From NCBI RefSeq assembly GCF_943193065.1, contig NZ_CALPCS010000009.1, forward strand, positions 29,564 to 93,563: DNA of 64,000 bases, written 5' to 3'. This document shows, one piece after another, positions 1-8,436 of this stretch; the stretch's first letter is position 1, and every line of letters begins with the position of its first letter. The DNA is from Veillonella agrestimuris. Its GTDB lineage: Bacteria > Bacillota > Negativicutes > Veillonellales > Veillonellaceae. The translations under genes were made by a program, and so were the position numbers. The notes below the pieces were generated by a model, which was not told the origin of the DNA, ran no database searches, and was given only the letters and a program-made list of their open reading frames with translations.

Positions 1-1256
<1,256 letters not shown>

Positions 1257-1261
1257 TAAAA

Positions 1262-1296
1262 AGACACCTATATCTCGTATATAGGTGTCTTTTTTG
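1262..1296 (+). terminator. Rho-independent terminator of lysS
   Basis: A perfect 12-bp stem (1262-1273 with 1279-1290) around a 5-base loop, followed by a run of T. It starts just after the lysS stop codon. Confidence 0.93.
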
Positions 1297-1616
1297 TTGG
1301 TTCTAGTCAGTCATTGTTAATAAAAGAAATTGATGATTTGTCGTCGGAGGAGAACCATCTACTATGACATATTATGTTATGCCTATTGTTATTGTATACA
1401 ATAGGCAATGGAAGAATATACTGGAAAATCCACCAAACTGATAGCTTTTATCAACGATGATAAAAACTCATTTACATAGATTTTATACTGAATATTATGC
1501 AATACCTGTATAATTAATTACTGTTAAAAGAGGGAAGAAGATGTTAATATATAAATATAAATAGATATTTAACTGCAAGACTAAGTCCCATATAGAAAAG
1601 GAGGCTCAGTATAAAT
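1297..1616. other. Intergenic leader region upstream of speF with two hairpins
   Basis: No gene is evident. Two inverted repeats are seen: 9 bp at 1381-1389/1398-1406 (gcctattgt...acaataggc) and 8 bp at 1446-1453/1458-1465 (ttttatca-acga-tgataaaa). Neither has a T-run, so they are more likely regulatory or processing structures than terminators. A TATAAT hexamer at 1509-1514 could be a -10 box for speF, which would give a leader of about 185 bases, but no good -35 is seen. A Shine-Dalgarno-like aaaaggagg at 1597-1605 precedes a very short frame described separately. Confidence 0.45.
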
Positions 1617-1670
1617 ATGGGATGGATATCAAAAAATTTTATGTATCATTATTGTGTACGTTACGTTTAA
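1617..1670 (+). other. Possible 17-codon leader peptide upstream of speF
   Basis: An ATG at 1617 lies about 11 bases after aaaaggagg and opens a 17-codon frame (MGWISKNFMYHYCVRYV, stop TAA 1668-1670). The stop codon runs into the 18-bp palindrome that abuts the speF ribosome binding site, so translation of the frame could change folding there. In E. coli speF is known to be controlled by a translated leader peptide (SpeFL), but this peptide shows no obvious similarity to it. The spacing from Shine-Dalgarno to ATG is longer than ideal. Translation is not demonstrated. Confidence 0.2.
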
Positions 1671-1687
1671 AATTGCAATTGCAATTT
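1670..1687. promoter_or_regulatory. Perfect 18-bp palindrome abutting the speF ribosome binding site
   Basis: The sequence aaattgcaattgcaattt is its own reverse complement and is directly followed by the Shine-Dalgarno aggagg (1688-1693) of speF. It could be an operator for a dimeric repressor, or an RNA hairpin that masks the ribosome binding site. It is too AT-rich and too symmetrical to dismiss as ordinary leader, but no known regulator motif is recognised. Confidence 0.5.
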
Positions 1688-1701
1688 AGGAGGAATACAC
1701 T

Positions 1702-3876
1702 ATGAAACACATGAAAGTTGCTTTTTCCCATAAGGCGCAGTTTTATTTTGGAGCGTTAGAAGGTAGAGCGAGTGTAGAGTTAAGTCAAACTGATTTTACA
1801 GATGTAGGTGCTATCGTTATTAGTGAAACTGATACGGAAGTATTAGACAACGAATATGTAAAATCCTTTGGTATTCCAGTATTTTTAGTCTTATTCGATA
1901 AAACTGTTAGTGTAGATCAATTCATTGGTAAAGTTGAGCGTATCATTGATGGATCTAATACGAACTTTGACTTATATAAACGGCAAATCGAAGCAGCCGC
2001 TACTACTTATGAAGAGTCTATGTTGCCTCCGTTCTTCAGAGCTTTAGCTAATTATGTAGAAGAAGGTAACTCTCAATTCGATTGCCCAGGTCATCAAGGT
2101 GGTCAATTTTTCTGCAAACATCCTGCGGGTCGTGCATTTTATGAATTCTATGGAGAAAATATTTTCCGCTCTGACCTTTGTAACGCGGACGTAAAACTTG
2201 GTGACTTATTGATTCATGAAGGCTCTGCTTTTGAAGCACAGCAACATGCTGCTCAAGTATATAATGCAGATAAAACATATTTTGTGCTAAACGGTACATC
2301 TTCTTCGAATAAAGTTGTACTTAATGCACTGTTAACACCTGGTGATATCGTATTATATGATCGTAATAATCATAAATCTATTTCTCACGGTGCACTTGTA
2401 CAATCTGGTGCAACACCAATTTATTTAGAAACAGCTCGTAATCCATTTGGTTCTATTGGCGGCATTTTGGAACACTGTTTTGATGAACAATACCTTCGTA
2501 ATTTAATTGCTGAAAAAGATCCTGAAAAAGCAAAAGCAGAGCGTCCAATTCGCCTGGCCGTAATCCAATTAGGTACGTATGATGGTACCATCTACAATGC
2601 TCGTCAAGTAGTAGATAAAATTGGTCATCTTTGTGATTATATCTTCTTCGACTCTGCATGGGTAGGTTACGAACAATTTATTCCTATGATGAAAGATTGC
2701 AGTCCGTTGTTATTAGAATTAGGTCCTAATGACCCTGGTATTCTCGTAACACAATCTGTTCATAAACAACAAGCTGGCTTCTCTCAAACATCTCAAATTC
2801 ATAAAAAAGATAAACATATTAAAGGGCAAGACCGCTATGTTAACCATAAACGCTTGAATAACTCCTTTATGATGCAAGCTTCTACATCTCCATTCTATCC
2901 ATTGTTCGCATCCCTTGATATTAATGCGAAAATGCATGAAGGTGAAGGCGGTAAGAAACTATGGGTTGACTGTGTAGAAACAGTTATCGACGCTCGTAAA
3001 TCGGTATTGAAACATTGTAAATATTTACGTCCATTAGTACCACCTGTTGTACATGGTAAAAAATGGGAAGATGGAGATACTAAAGCGATGGCACAAGACG
3101 TAAGCTATTTTGCTTTCGAACCAGGCGCTAAATGGCACTCCTTCCAAGGCTATGGTAAAGGCCAATACTTTATCGATCCTTGTAAATTCCAATTGATCAC
3201 ACCAGGTATTAACGTAGAAACTGGTGAATATGAAGACTTCGGTATTCATGCTAATATTTTAGCAAACTACTTGCGTGAAAACGGTATCATTCCAGAAAAA
3301 TGTGACTTGAATACTATTTTATTCTTAATGACACCAGCAGAATCTAAAACTAAAATGGATGATTTAGTAGCTCAATTAGTACGTTTTGAACGCCTCATCG
3401 AAGAAGATGTGCCTATGAAAGACGTATTACCATCTATTTACTACAATAATTTAGATAAATATAAAGGTTATACAATTCGTCAACTTTGCCAAGAAATGCA
3501 TGATTTCTACAAAGCGCGCAATGTAAGTACTTTACAACAACGTTTGTTCTTACATGATTACCTTCCAGAATTCGTAATGAACCCTCAACAAGCTAATTAT
3601 GAATTCCAACGTGGTAAAGGTGAATTAGTACCTCTTAGCGAAGCAGAAGGTCGTATTGCACTTGAAGGTGCATTGCCATATCCACCGGGAGTACTTTGCG
3701 TACAACCAGGTGAAAGATGGTCCAGAACGGCTTGTGACTACTTCTTAGCATTAGAAGCAGGCATCAATGAATTGCCAGGTTTCGCACCAGAAATTCAAGG
3801 CGTGTATATTACAGAGCAACCTGATGGATCTAAAAAAGCTTTCGGCTATGTATTGAAAAAAGAATTTGAAAAATAA
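1702..3876 (+). CDS. speF: PLP-dependent ornithine decarboxylase, inducible SpeF type
   Basis: Decarboxylates ornithine to putrescine and CO2. The 724-residue length fits the large prokaryotic ornithine/lysine/arginine decarboxylase class: an N-terminal wing domain (about 1-110), a PLP-binding core (about 115-430) and a C-terminal domain. The PLP lysine is K355 in SVHKQQAGFSQTSQIHKKD, a stretch nearly identical to SpeF of enterobacteria. The start is set by aggagg at 1688 followed by ATG at 1702. potE follows, as in the classical acid-inducible speF-potE operon, which supports ornithine rather than lysine as substrate, although the Veillonella-Selenomonas lineage also has lysine/ornithine dual-specificity enzymes of another fold. 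In this lineage putrescine or cadaverine is reported attached to peptidoglycan, so the product may also serve the envelope. Confidence 0.93.
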   Translation: MKHMKVAFSHKAQFYFGALEGRASVELSQTDFTDVGAIVISETDTEVLDNEYVKSFGIPVFLVLFDKTVSVDQFIGKVERIIDGSNTNFDLYKRQIEAAATTYEESMLPPFFRALANYVEEGNSQFDCPGHQGGQFFCKHPAGRAFYEFYGENIFRSDLCNADVKLGDLLIHEGSAFEAQQHAAQVYNADKTYFVLNGTSSSNKVVLNALLTPGDIVLYDRNNHKSISHGALVQSGATPIYLETARNPFGSIGGILEHCFDEQYLRNLIAEKDPEKAKAERPIRLAVIQLGTYDGTIYNARQVVDKIGHLCDYIFFDSAWVGYEQFIPMMKDCSPLLLELGPNDPGILVTQSVHKQQAGFSQTSQIHKKDKHIKGQDRYVNHKRLNNSFMMQASTSPFYPLFASLDINAKMHEGEGGKKLWVDCVETVIDARKSVLKHCKYLRPLVPPVVHGKKWEDGDTKAMAQDVSYFAFEPGAKWHSFQGYGKGQYFIDPCKFQLITPGINVETGEYEDFGIHANILANYLRENGIIPEKCDLNTILFLMTPAESKTKMDDLVAQLVRFERLIEEDVPMKDVLPSIYYNNLDKYKGYTIRQLCQEMHDFYKARNVSTLQQRLFLHDYLPEFVMNPQQANYEFQRGKGELVPLSEAEGRIALEGALPYPPGVLCVQPGERWSRTACDYFLALEAGINELPGFAPEIQGVYITEQPDGSKKAFGYVLKKEFEK

Positions 3877-3887
3877 GAACCTTTGTC

Positions 3888-3915
3888 TAGCCGAGTTTCA
3901 CTCGGAACTCGGCTA
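3888..3915 (+). promoter_or_regulatory. Intercistronic hairpin between speF and potE
   Basis: A 10-bp inverted repeat (tagccgagtt, 3888-3897, with aactcggcta, 3906-3915) sits 12 bases after the speF stop. An alternative 5-bp stem (ccgag-tttca-ctcgg, 3891-3905) uses the same left arm, so two exclusive folds are possible. There is no T-run, so it is probably not a full terminator. It may protect or process the mRNA so that speF and potE are expressed at different levels. Confidence 0.6.
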
Positions 3916-3955
3916 ACATTATCTAACAGTAGTTATTGAAAAGGTGGTATCCACA

Positions 3956-5275
3956 ATGAGTTCAAGTAAGAATAAAATGTCTGTATTGCAGCTGACTATT
4001 CTAACCGCTGTTAATATGATGGGCTCCGGTATCATTATGTTGCCGACAAAATTAGCTGAAGTAGGGGCTTTATCCATCGTATCGTGGTTGATTACAGCTG
4101 TAGGTTCTATGTGTTTGGCTTACGCTTTCGCTAAAGGCGGTATGTATACTCGAAAAGGCGGCGGCATGGGCGGTTACGCAGAATACTCTTTCGGTAAAGC
4201 TGGTAACTTCATGGCCAACTATACATATGGTGTATCTTTATTGATTGCTAATATTGCTATCGCTATTTCTGCGGTTGGATATGCAGCAACCTTTATGGAT
4301 GCTCAATTAACACCTCTTATGACTGGTATTTATACAATCTTTACACTTTGGTTAGCCACTGTTCTTAATTTTGGCGGTGCTAGCATCACTGGCCGTGTAT
4401 CTAGTTTTACAGTGTGGGGCGTTATTGCACCAGTACTTGTAATCAGTACAGTTGGTTGGGCTTATTTCTCTACAGATATGTACGTTGCAAACTGGAACGT
4501 TCACAATATGCCATTTGGTGAAGCCGCTACTAATTCCATTGCCATGACATTGTGGGCTTTCTTAGGTCTTGAGTCAGCTTGTGCTAATGCTGATGCAGTA
4601 GATAACCCTGAGAAAAACGTACCAAAAGCCGTGCTTGGAGGTACATTAGGGGCTGCAGTAATCTATATTGTATCTACAAATATGATTTTCGGTATTGTTC
4701 CTGCTAATGAATTAGTAAACAGTAATGCACCATTCGGTTTAGCCTTTGCCTCCATGTTTGACTCTACAGTAGGTAAAATTGTTATGGGTCTTATGGTTAT
4801 GTCCTGTTTCGGATCCTTATTAGGTTGGCAGTTCACTATTGCTAACGTATTTAAAGGTGCTGCTGATGAAGGTTATTTCCCTAAATTATTCAGCAAAGTT
4901 ACATCTAAAGATGCTCCAGTAATTGGTATGATTACGATTACTGTTATTCAATCGTTCATGAGTTTAATGACGATTAGTCCATCTTTGAGTGAACAATTTG
5001 AAACTCTTGTTAATTTAGCGGTAGTAACTAATATCATTCCATATCTCTTGTCCATGGGCGCTATCATGGTACTTATGAAAGCGGCACAACGAACTGGTAC
5101 AGAATTGAAAACAACTGTTTTCATCGCTTTCCTCGGTTCGTTATATAGCTTATATGCTCTATATGCATCTGGATTTGAAGCTATGACATATGGTTCTATC
5201 GTAACCTTTGCAGGTTGGACATTGTATGGTTTTGTATCCGATCGATTTGATTTAGAACAAAATATTGGAAAATAG
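3956..5275 (+). CDS. potE: Putrescine/ornithine antiporter (APC superfamily)
   Basis: An inner-membrane exchanger that imports ornithine and exports putrescine. With SpeF it consumes a cytoplasmic proton per cycle. The sequence is strongly PotE-like: TILTAVNMMGSGIIMLPTKL in the first membrane segment, GGGMGGYAEYSFGKAGNFMA, TLWAFLGLESACANADAVDN and MSCFGSLLGWQFTIANVFK. About twelve membrane segments are visible across 439 residues. The frame opens upstream at a GTG (3944), but the aaaggtgg ribosome binding site at 3940-3947 points to ATG 3956 as the start. It lies 79 bases after speF with only a hairpin between them, so co-transcription is likely. Confidence 0.94.
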   Translation: MSSSKNKMSVLQLTILTAVNMMGSGIIMLPTKLAEVGALSIVSWLITAVGSMCLAYAFAKGGMYTRKGGGMGGYAEYSFGKAGNFMANYTYGVSLLIANIAIAISAVGYAATFMDAQLTPLMTGIYTIFTLWLATVLNFGGASITGRVSSFTVWGVIAPVLVISTVGWAYFSTDMYVANWNVHNMPFGEAATNSIAMTLWAFLGLESACANADAVDNPEKNVPKAVLGGTLGAAVIYIVSTNMIFGIVPANELVNSNAPFGLAFASMFDSTVGKIVMGLMVMSCFGSLLGWQFTIANVFKGAADEGYFPKLFSKVTSKDAPVIGMITITVIQSFMSLMTISPSLSEQFETLVNLAVVTNIIPYLLSMGAIMVLMKAAQRTGTELKTTVFIAFLGSLYSLYALYASGFEAMTYGSIVTFAGWTLYGFVSDRFDLEQNIGK

Positions 5276-5412
5276 AAAATATTGATTGACTCTTATTAAA
5301 AAATTAGAACATCCTATTTATGGATTATAATTTTCTGTGTATAGAGTACAAAAGTTAACCGCATTAGATATATCAATATGAAGAGTAAGATAAAATGCGG
5401 GCGTTGCTAAAT
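5276..5412. other. Intergenic stretch downstream of potE
   Basis: AT-rich and without a convincing gene. A loose 7-bp repeat (ccgcatt...aatgcgg) is present. The first good terminator-like hairpin after potE is the repeat-borne one at 5444. Confidence 0.4.
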
Positions 5413-5650
5413 ATTGGGGTGTCACACCTCTAGGTACTTATTAGGCACCAATCACATTTGTGATTGGTGCCATTTTTGTTTAGAAGACGTATATAAACCC
5501 TAAATCGTTCAAAATGGCGAGTCCATAGCTAATACGCTAGAGTACTCTTTAATTTGTGTAGTCGTGGGATTACACCTGACTACAAGTATGTTCTATTATG
5601 GGCAATTCGAGTCTAAAGAGAATTGTGTTATCATCCGAAGAGCTATTAGT
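5413..5650 (+). repeat. Dispersed intergenic repeat, copy 1 (left border of the GTPase cassette)
   Basis: This stretch resembles the sequence on the other side of the cassette. The head contains the hairpin ggcaccaatcac-attt-gtgattggtgcc, then T5, then a tail with tataaa...atcgttcaaaatg.cg...tccatag.taatac. About 30 bases at 5601-5630 (starting ggcaattcgagtc) match 12022-12050 with a few changes and one gap. A third head copy lies at the right end of the window. It looks like a genome-wide intergenic element rather than a coding remnant. Confidence 0.65.
5444..5477 (+). terminator. Repeat-borne terminator hairpin, copy 1
   Basis: A perfect 12-bp stem (5444-5455 with 5460-5471), loop attt, then a T5 tail. 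It is the most plausible end of the speF-potE transcript. Confidence 0.75.
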
Positions 5651-5711
5651 AATATATTTTATAAGTTAATATTCTTAAGTAAGTGTGGTGTTCGTTAAGA
5701 ATAGACAAATG

Positions 5712-5745
5712 TTGACGGGGGGGGGGGGGGGATTCTATATATAAT
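5712..5745 (+). promoter_or_regulatory. Candidate phase-variable promoter: -35 box, 15-G tract, -10 box
   Basis: TTGACG at 5712-5717 is a near-consensus -35. It runs straight into a tract of 15 consecutive G (5717-5731). Candidate -10 hexamers follow: TATATA at 5736-5741 (18-base spacer) and TATAAT at 5740-5745 (22-base spacer). Slippage in a poly-G tract between -35 and -10 changes the spacing and switches promoter strength, as known for several Neisseria surface-protein genes. The first gene of the GTPase cassette starts about 190 bases downstream. Whether this is the true promoter is inference; the tract and flanking hexamers are directly visible. Confidence 0.6.
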
Positions 5746-5937
5746 TTAGATATATTTAGAATGAAAATATTAGAAACTAATTAGCATAAAATATAGTTTA
5801 AAATTAGATTATTTTGATTCCGGCGATATGATTTGTTGAGAGTGTAAAATAATTTCAAAGTTGACTAATTGAAGAGTTTGTATGTGTAGTGTTGAACACC
5901 AAATTTAGATGTATTTAGTAAGAGGAGAGAGTATAGA
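5746..5937. other. AT-rich leader of the GTPase cassette
   Basis: If transcription starts after the 5736-5745 hexamers, this is a leader of about 180 bases. No hairpin with a T-run is seen. A second TTGACT at 5861 has no good -10 partner. The ribosome binding site agaggagag at 5921-5929 precedes ATG 5938. Confidence 0.4.
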
Positions 5938-6522
5938 ATGAGTAGAAAGTTGCAAGAAGAGTTTATTAGCGTAATAGCAAAGGTAACAAAATCTGTTACT
6001 AATGATGTTATAGAGAATACATCTATAAAGGCGTTAGAAAAACATTCACAAATGCTGGGAAAAGTTGAGGCTATTGTTAAAAACTTTGATACTAAATTAG
6101 TTAAAGATAAAAAATCTTATGAAAATATTAGATCAATGACAGAACAAAGCACAAAAGAATTTTATAAGAATTTATCTGAGTGGAATAATGCTATAGAAAA
6201 AGAAAATAAGTTAATTATATCTTTGACTAATAAAGCTGATAAATTTAATAAAGAGTCAATTATAAAATTAGATAATTATTTAGGGCATATTGAAAATCTT
6301 GAGAAAGAATATTTAACTACTCAAGAAATTATTCGAGATATAGAGATTAAAAATCTTCAATTTTTAGCTGAACAAAAGATGTTTTATGAACAGGCTCAAA
6401 TAGATAAAGAGGATTATCAAAAGATGTTTAATAATATGTCATTAAAGCTAAATATTATAGCTGCATTATCGATGCTATTTAATGCAATTTTTATTATTAT
6501 TTTATTAACTCTAAACTGGTAA
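5938..6522 (+). CDS. Small coiled-coil protein with C-terminal membrane anchor, first gene of the dynamin cassette
   Basis: The function is not recognised from sequence. The 194-residue protein is rich in Lys, Glu, Asn and Ile, with long predicted helices (about 10-160) of coiled-coil character. It ends in a single hydrophobic segment (about 171-194) that finishes two residues before the stop, so it is probably tail-anchored with its bulk in the cytoplasm. A small helical partner gene next to two dynamin-like GTPases is reminiscent of the LeoABC loci. The start is set by agaggagag at 5921. The gene is 4 bases from the next one and shares its high AT content and frequent AGA/ATA codons, unlike the flanking housekeeping genes. 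It may recruit the GTPases to the membrane; this is inference. Confidence 0.7.
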   Translation: MSRKLQEEFISVIAKVTKSVTNDVIENTSIKALEKHSQMLGKVEAIVKNFDTKLVKDKKSYENIRSMTEQSTKEFYKNLSEWNNAIEKENKLIISLTNKADKFNKESIIKLDNYLGHIENLEKEYLTTQEIIRDIEIKNLQFLAEQKMFYEQAQIDKEDYQKMFNNMSLKLNIIAALSMLFNAIFIIILLTLNW

Positions 6523-6526
6523 TGAT

Positions 6527-8419
6527 ATGGATACGCAATTAATAAATGAGATTAATGATTTATTTGATAAAGTTGAAGATTCTTATCGAGCAGGGGCTCG
6601 AAACAATGCTAAAAACCATATATTAAAATCAGTTGATCTTTTAGAGAAGGAATTAGCTTATGAGTGGGGTGAAGCTAATTTTGGGGAGAGCAATATTACA
6701 GGTGTAGAATTACGAGCAATTCATGAAACAATTATTAAGATAAAAGAGTTGGCAAAAGAATTAAATAATAAATTTATGTTATTTGTCATGGGAAGTGGCA
6801 AAAATGGTAAATCTACTTTAATTAATGCTTTAGCAGAACAATTAGTTGCAAAAGAAAGTGTTAATCCAGAAACTTGGAAAATTGATGTTTTTACATCGGA
6901 AGATTTAACAGATGGAGTTATATTAAAATTTAAAGATGGCACAGAACGTCATTATACATTAAAGGAGGCTCAAAATTATCTACAATTAGAAGATGAGAAA
7001 ATTAAAGCGTCTAAAGCATATATTAGGCAAGAATTAAAACAGGCCAAAAACTCTGGATTGGATTTAGTAGCACTTGAAGAAAAGCAATTGGAACTACAAA
7101 AATATTATCTTTATAAATCTGATGTTACTGAGATGATTACATCAGTTAAGGGTAAAGGAATATTGAAAAATTATAATCTTGTTGATACACCTGGTTTAAA
7201 TCAAGAGATAGATGGAATTATAATATCTAATGTCAAAGAATATTATGGAAAGGCGGATGGAATTATTTGGGTATTGCCAGGTGATCGTATAGCTAGTGCT
7301 GGTGATCGTAAAGAGATTGAAAAAGTACTAGAAGAGTATGGTAATAATAATAATATCATAGCGGTTATAAACAGGTTGGATAATATTTTAGCAAATGGTC
7401 AAACTGTCGAGGGCGTTATTAGTGATGCAAAAAAGTTCTATGGAGATATTTTTTATGACTTTATTCCGATATCTGCAAAACAAGCTAGAGAAGCACAAGA
7501 AATATTGTCAATAAGTAGTAAAAATAGTGAAACTTTTTTGCAGGCAAAAAAACTATTAAAAGAAAGTAGGTTTGAGCATTTATTATTGCACTTAAATAAA
7601 ACATTATTTTCTAATGCACTAGAAATACAAATTCAGGCTAAATTAAAAAATACTAGGTTGTTATACGAAGATGTAAAATTAAAAACTGAAGTTTTGTATA
7701 AAAAAATTAAAGATGCAAATAATAAAAGAATAGATTTAAAAGAAGATTTAGATAGTGAATTAGATGAGAAGATAGAGTATTGGAAAGATCAATTTGAAAT
7801 ATTAGTACAAGATGAGGCTAATCGTGTTGGACAGATTGCTGCTAATTATGAGGAAGAATTGTGGAGATTAGATGGGCGAAAGTTCGATAGATTTGTTAGG
7901 GATACAATAATTGAGCCAGAGATTGTGTATAAAAATTTAGAAAGTTTAATTTCACAATGTGAAGAAGATTTCACTAAGTTTTTAACATATAAGCATTTAG
8001 CTAATAGATTTATAGAATTTGAAAATTTATATCCAATTGATTCTGAAGTGATATTTGAGGTAGAATTCTCTGATTTTGATGATTTTAATGATATTGCAAC
8101 TATGTTTACTGGAGATGGTTTTTGGGACTCTATTGGTAGATCGTTGGCAAGAGTGTTAACGGAGAAAAAAAGTAAAAGAATTAGATATAAATTTGAGAGT
8201 CAATTAAATAATATGATAAAAGAAATCATAAATAGTGTTCATAATAACATTTCAGAAACTAGTTCGATAATCCATAAGAATAGAGAAGATTCTTTTAGTA
8301 TTTTATACGGGCCTTCTGAAATCGTTCCAGAACTTATAGAGAGATTATCAGTGTTGAAGAATATTGAATTTTCTGAGTTTAAAGATCTCTCATTAAGTGA
8401 TTTACTTTTTAACACTTGA
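6527..8419 (+). CDS. Dynamin-like GTPase 1 (630 residues)
   Basis: The large GTPase has all core motifs: G1 GSGKNGKS (89-96), G3 DTPG (220-223) and G4 NRLD (282-285). About 85 residues precede the G domain. A charged insertion (about 145-210) lies between G1 and G3, and a long helical stalk region (about 340-630) follows. That layout fits bacterial dynamin-like proteins rather than small GTPases. No clear membrane segment is visible, so membrane contact may depend on its partners. It starts 4 bases after the tail-anchored gene with no obvious Shine-Dalgarno, suggesting translational coupling. It pairs with a second GTPase 17 bases downstream, as in tandem bacterial dynamins (LeoABC, and Campylobacter DLP1/DLP2). 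An Eleos/LeoABC-like antiphage role is possible but unproven. Confidence 0.82.
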   Translation: MDTQLINEINDLFDKVEDSYRAGARNNAKNHILKSVDLLEKELAYEWGEANFGESNITGVELRAIHETIIKIKELAKELNNKFMLFVMGSGKNGKSTLINALAEQLVAKESVNPETWKIDVFTSEDLTDGVILKFKDGTERHYTLKEAQNYLQLEDEKIKASKAYIRQELKQAKNSGLDLVALEEKQLELQKYYLYKSDVTEMITSVKGKGILKNYNLVDTPGLNQEIDGIIISNVKEYYGKADGIIWVLPGDRIASAGDRKEIEKVLEEYGNNNNIIAVINRLDNILANGQTVEGVISDAKKFYGDIFYDFIPISAKQAREAQEILSISSKNSETFLQAKKLLKESRFEHLLLHLNKTLFSNALEIQIQAKLKNTRLLYEDVKLKTEVLYKKIKDANNKRIDLKEDLDSELDEKIEYWKDQFEILVQDEANRVGQIAANYEEELWRLDGRKFDRFVRDTIIEPEIVYKNLESLISQCEEDFTKFLTYKHLANRFIEFENLYPIDSEVIFEVEFSDFDDFNDIATMFTGDGFWDSIGRSLARVLTEKKSKRIRYKFESQLNNMIKEIINSVHNNISETSSIIHKNREDSFSILYGPSEIVPELIERLSVLKNIEFSEFKDLSLSDLLFNT

Positions 8420-8436
8420 TATAAAGAGGGAAAACT

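Noticed and set aside
5717..5731. Poly-G tract as a sequencing artefact
   Set aside because: Not fully excluded, since homopolymer length is error-prone. The tract's exact position between -35 and -10 boxes makes a biological role more likely than chance, though the count of 15 may be off by one or two.
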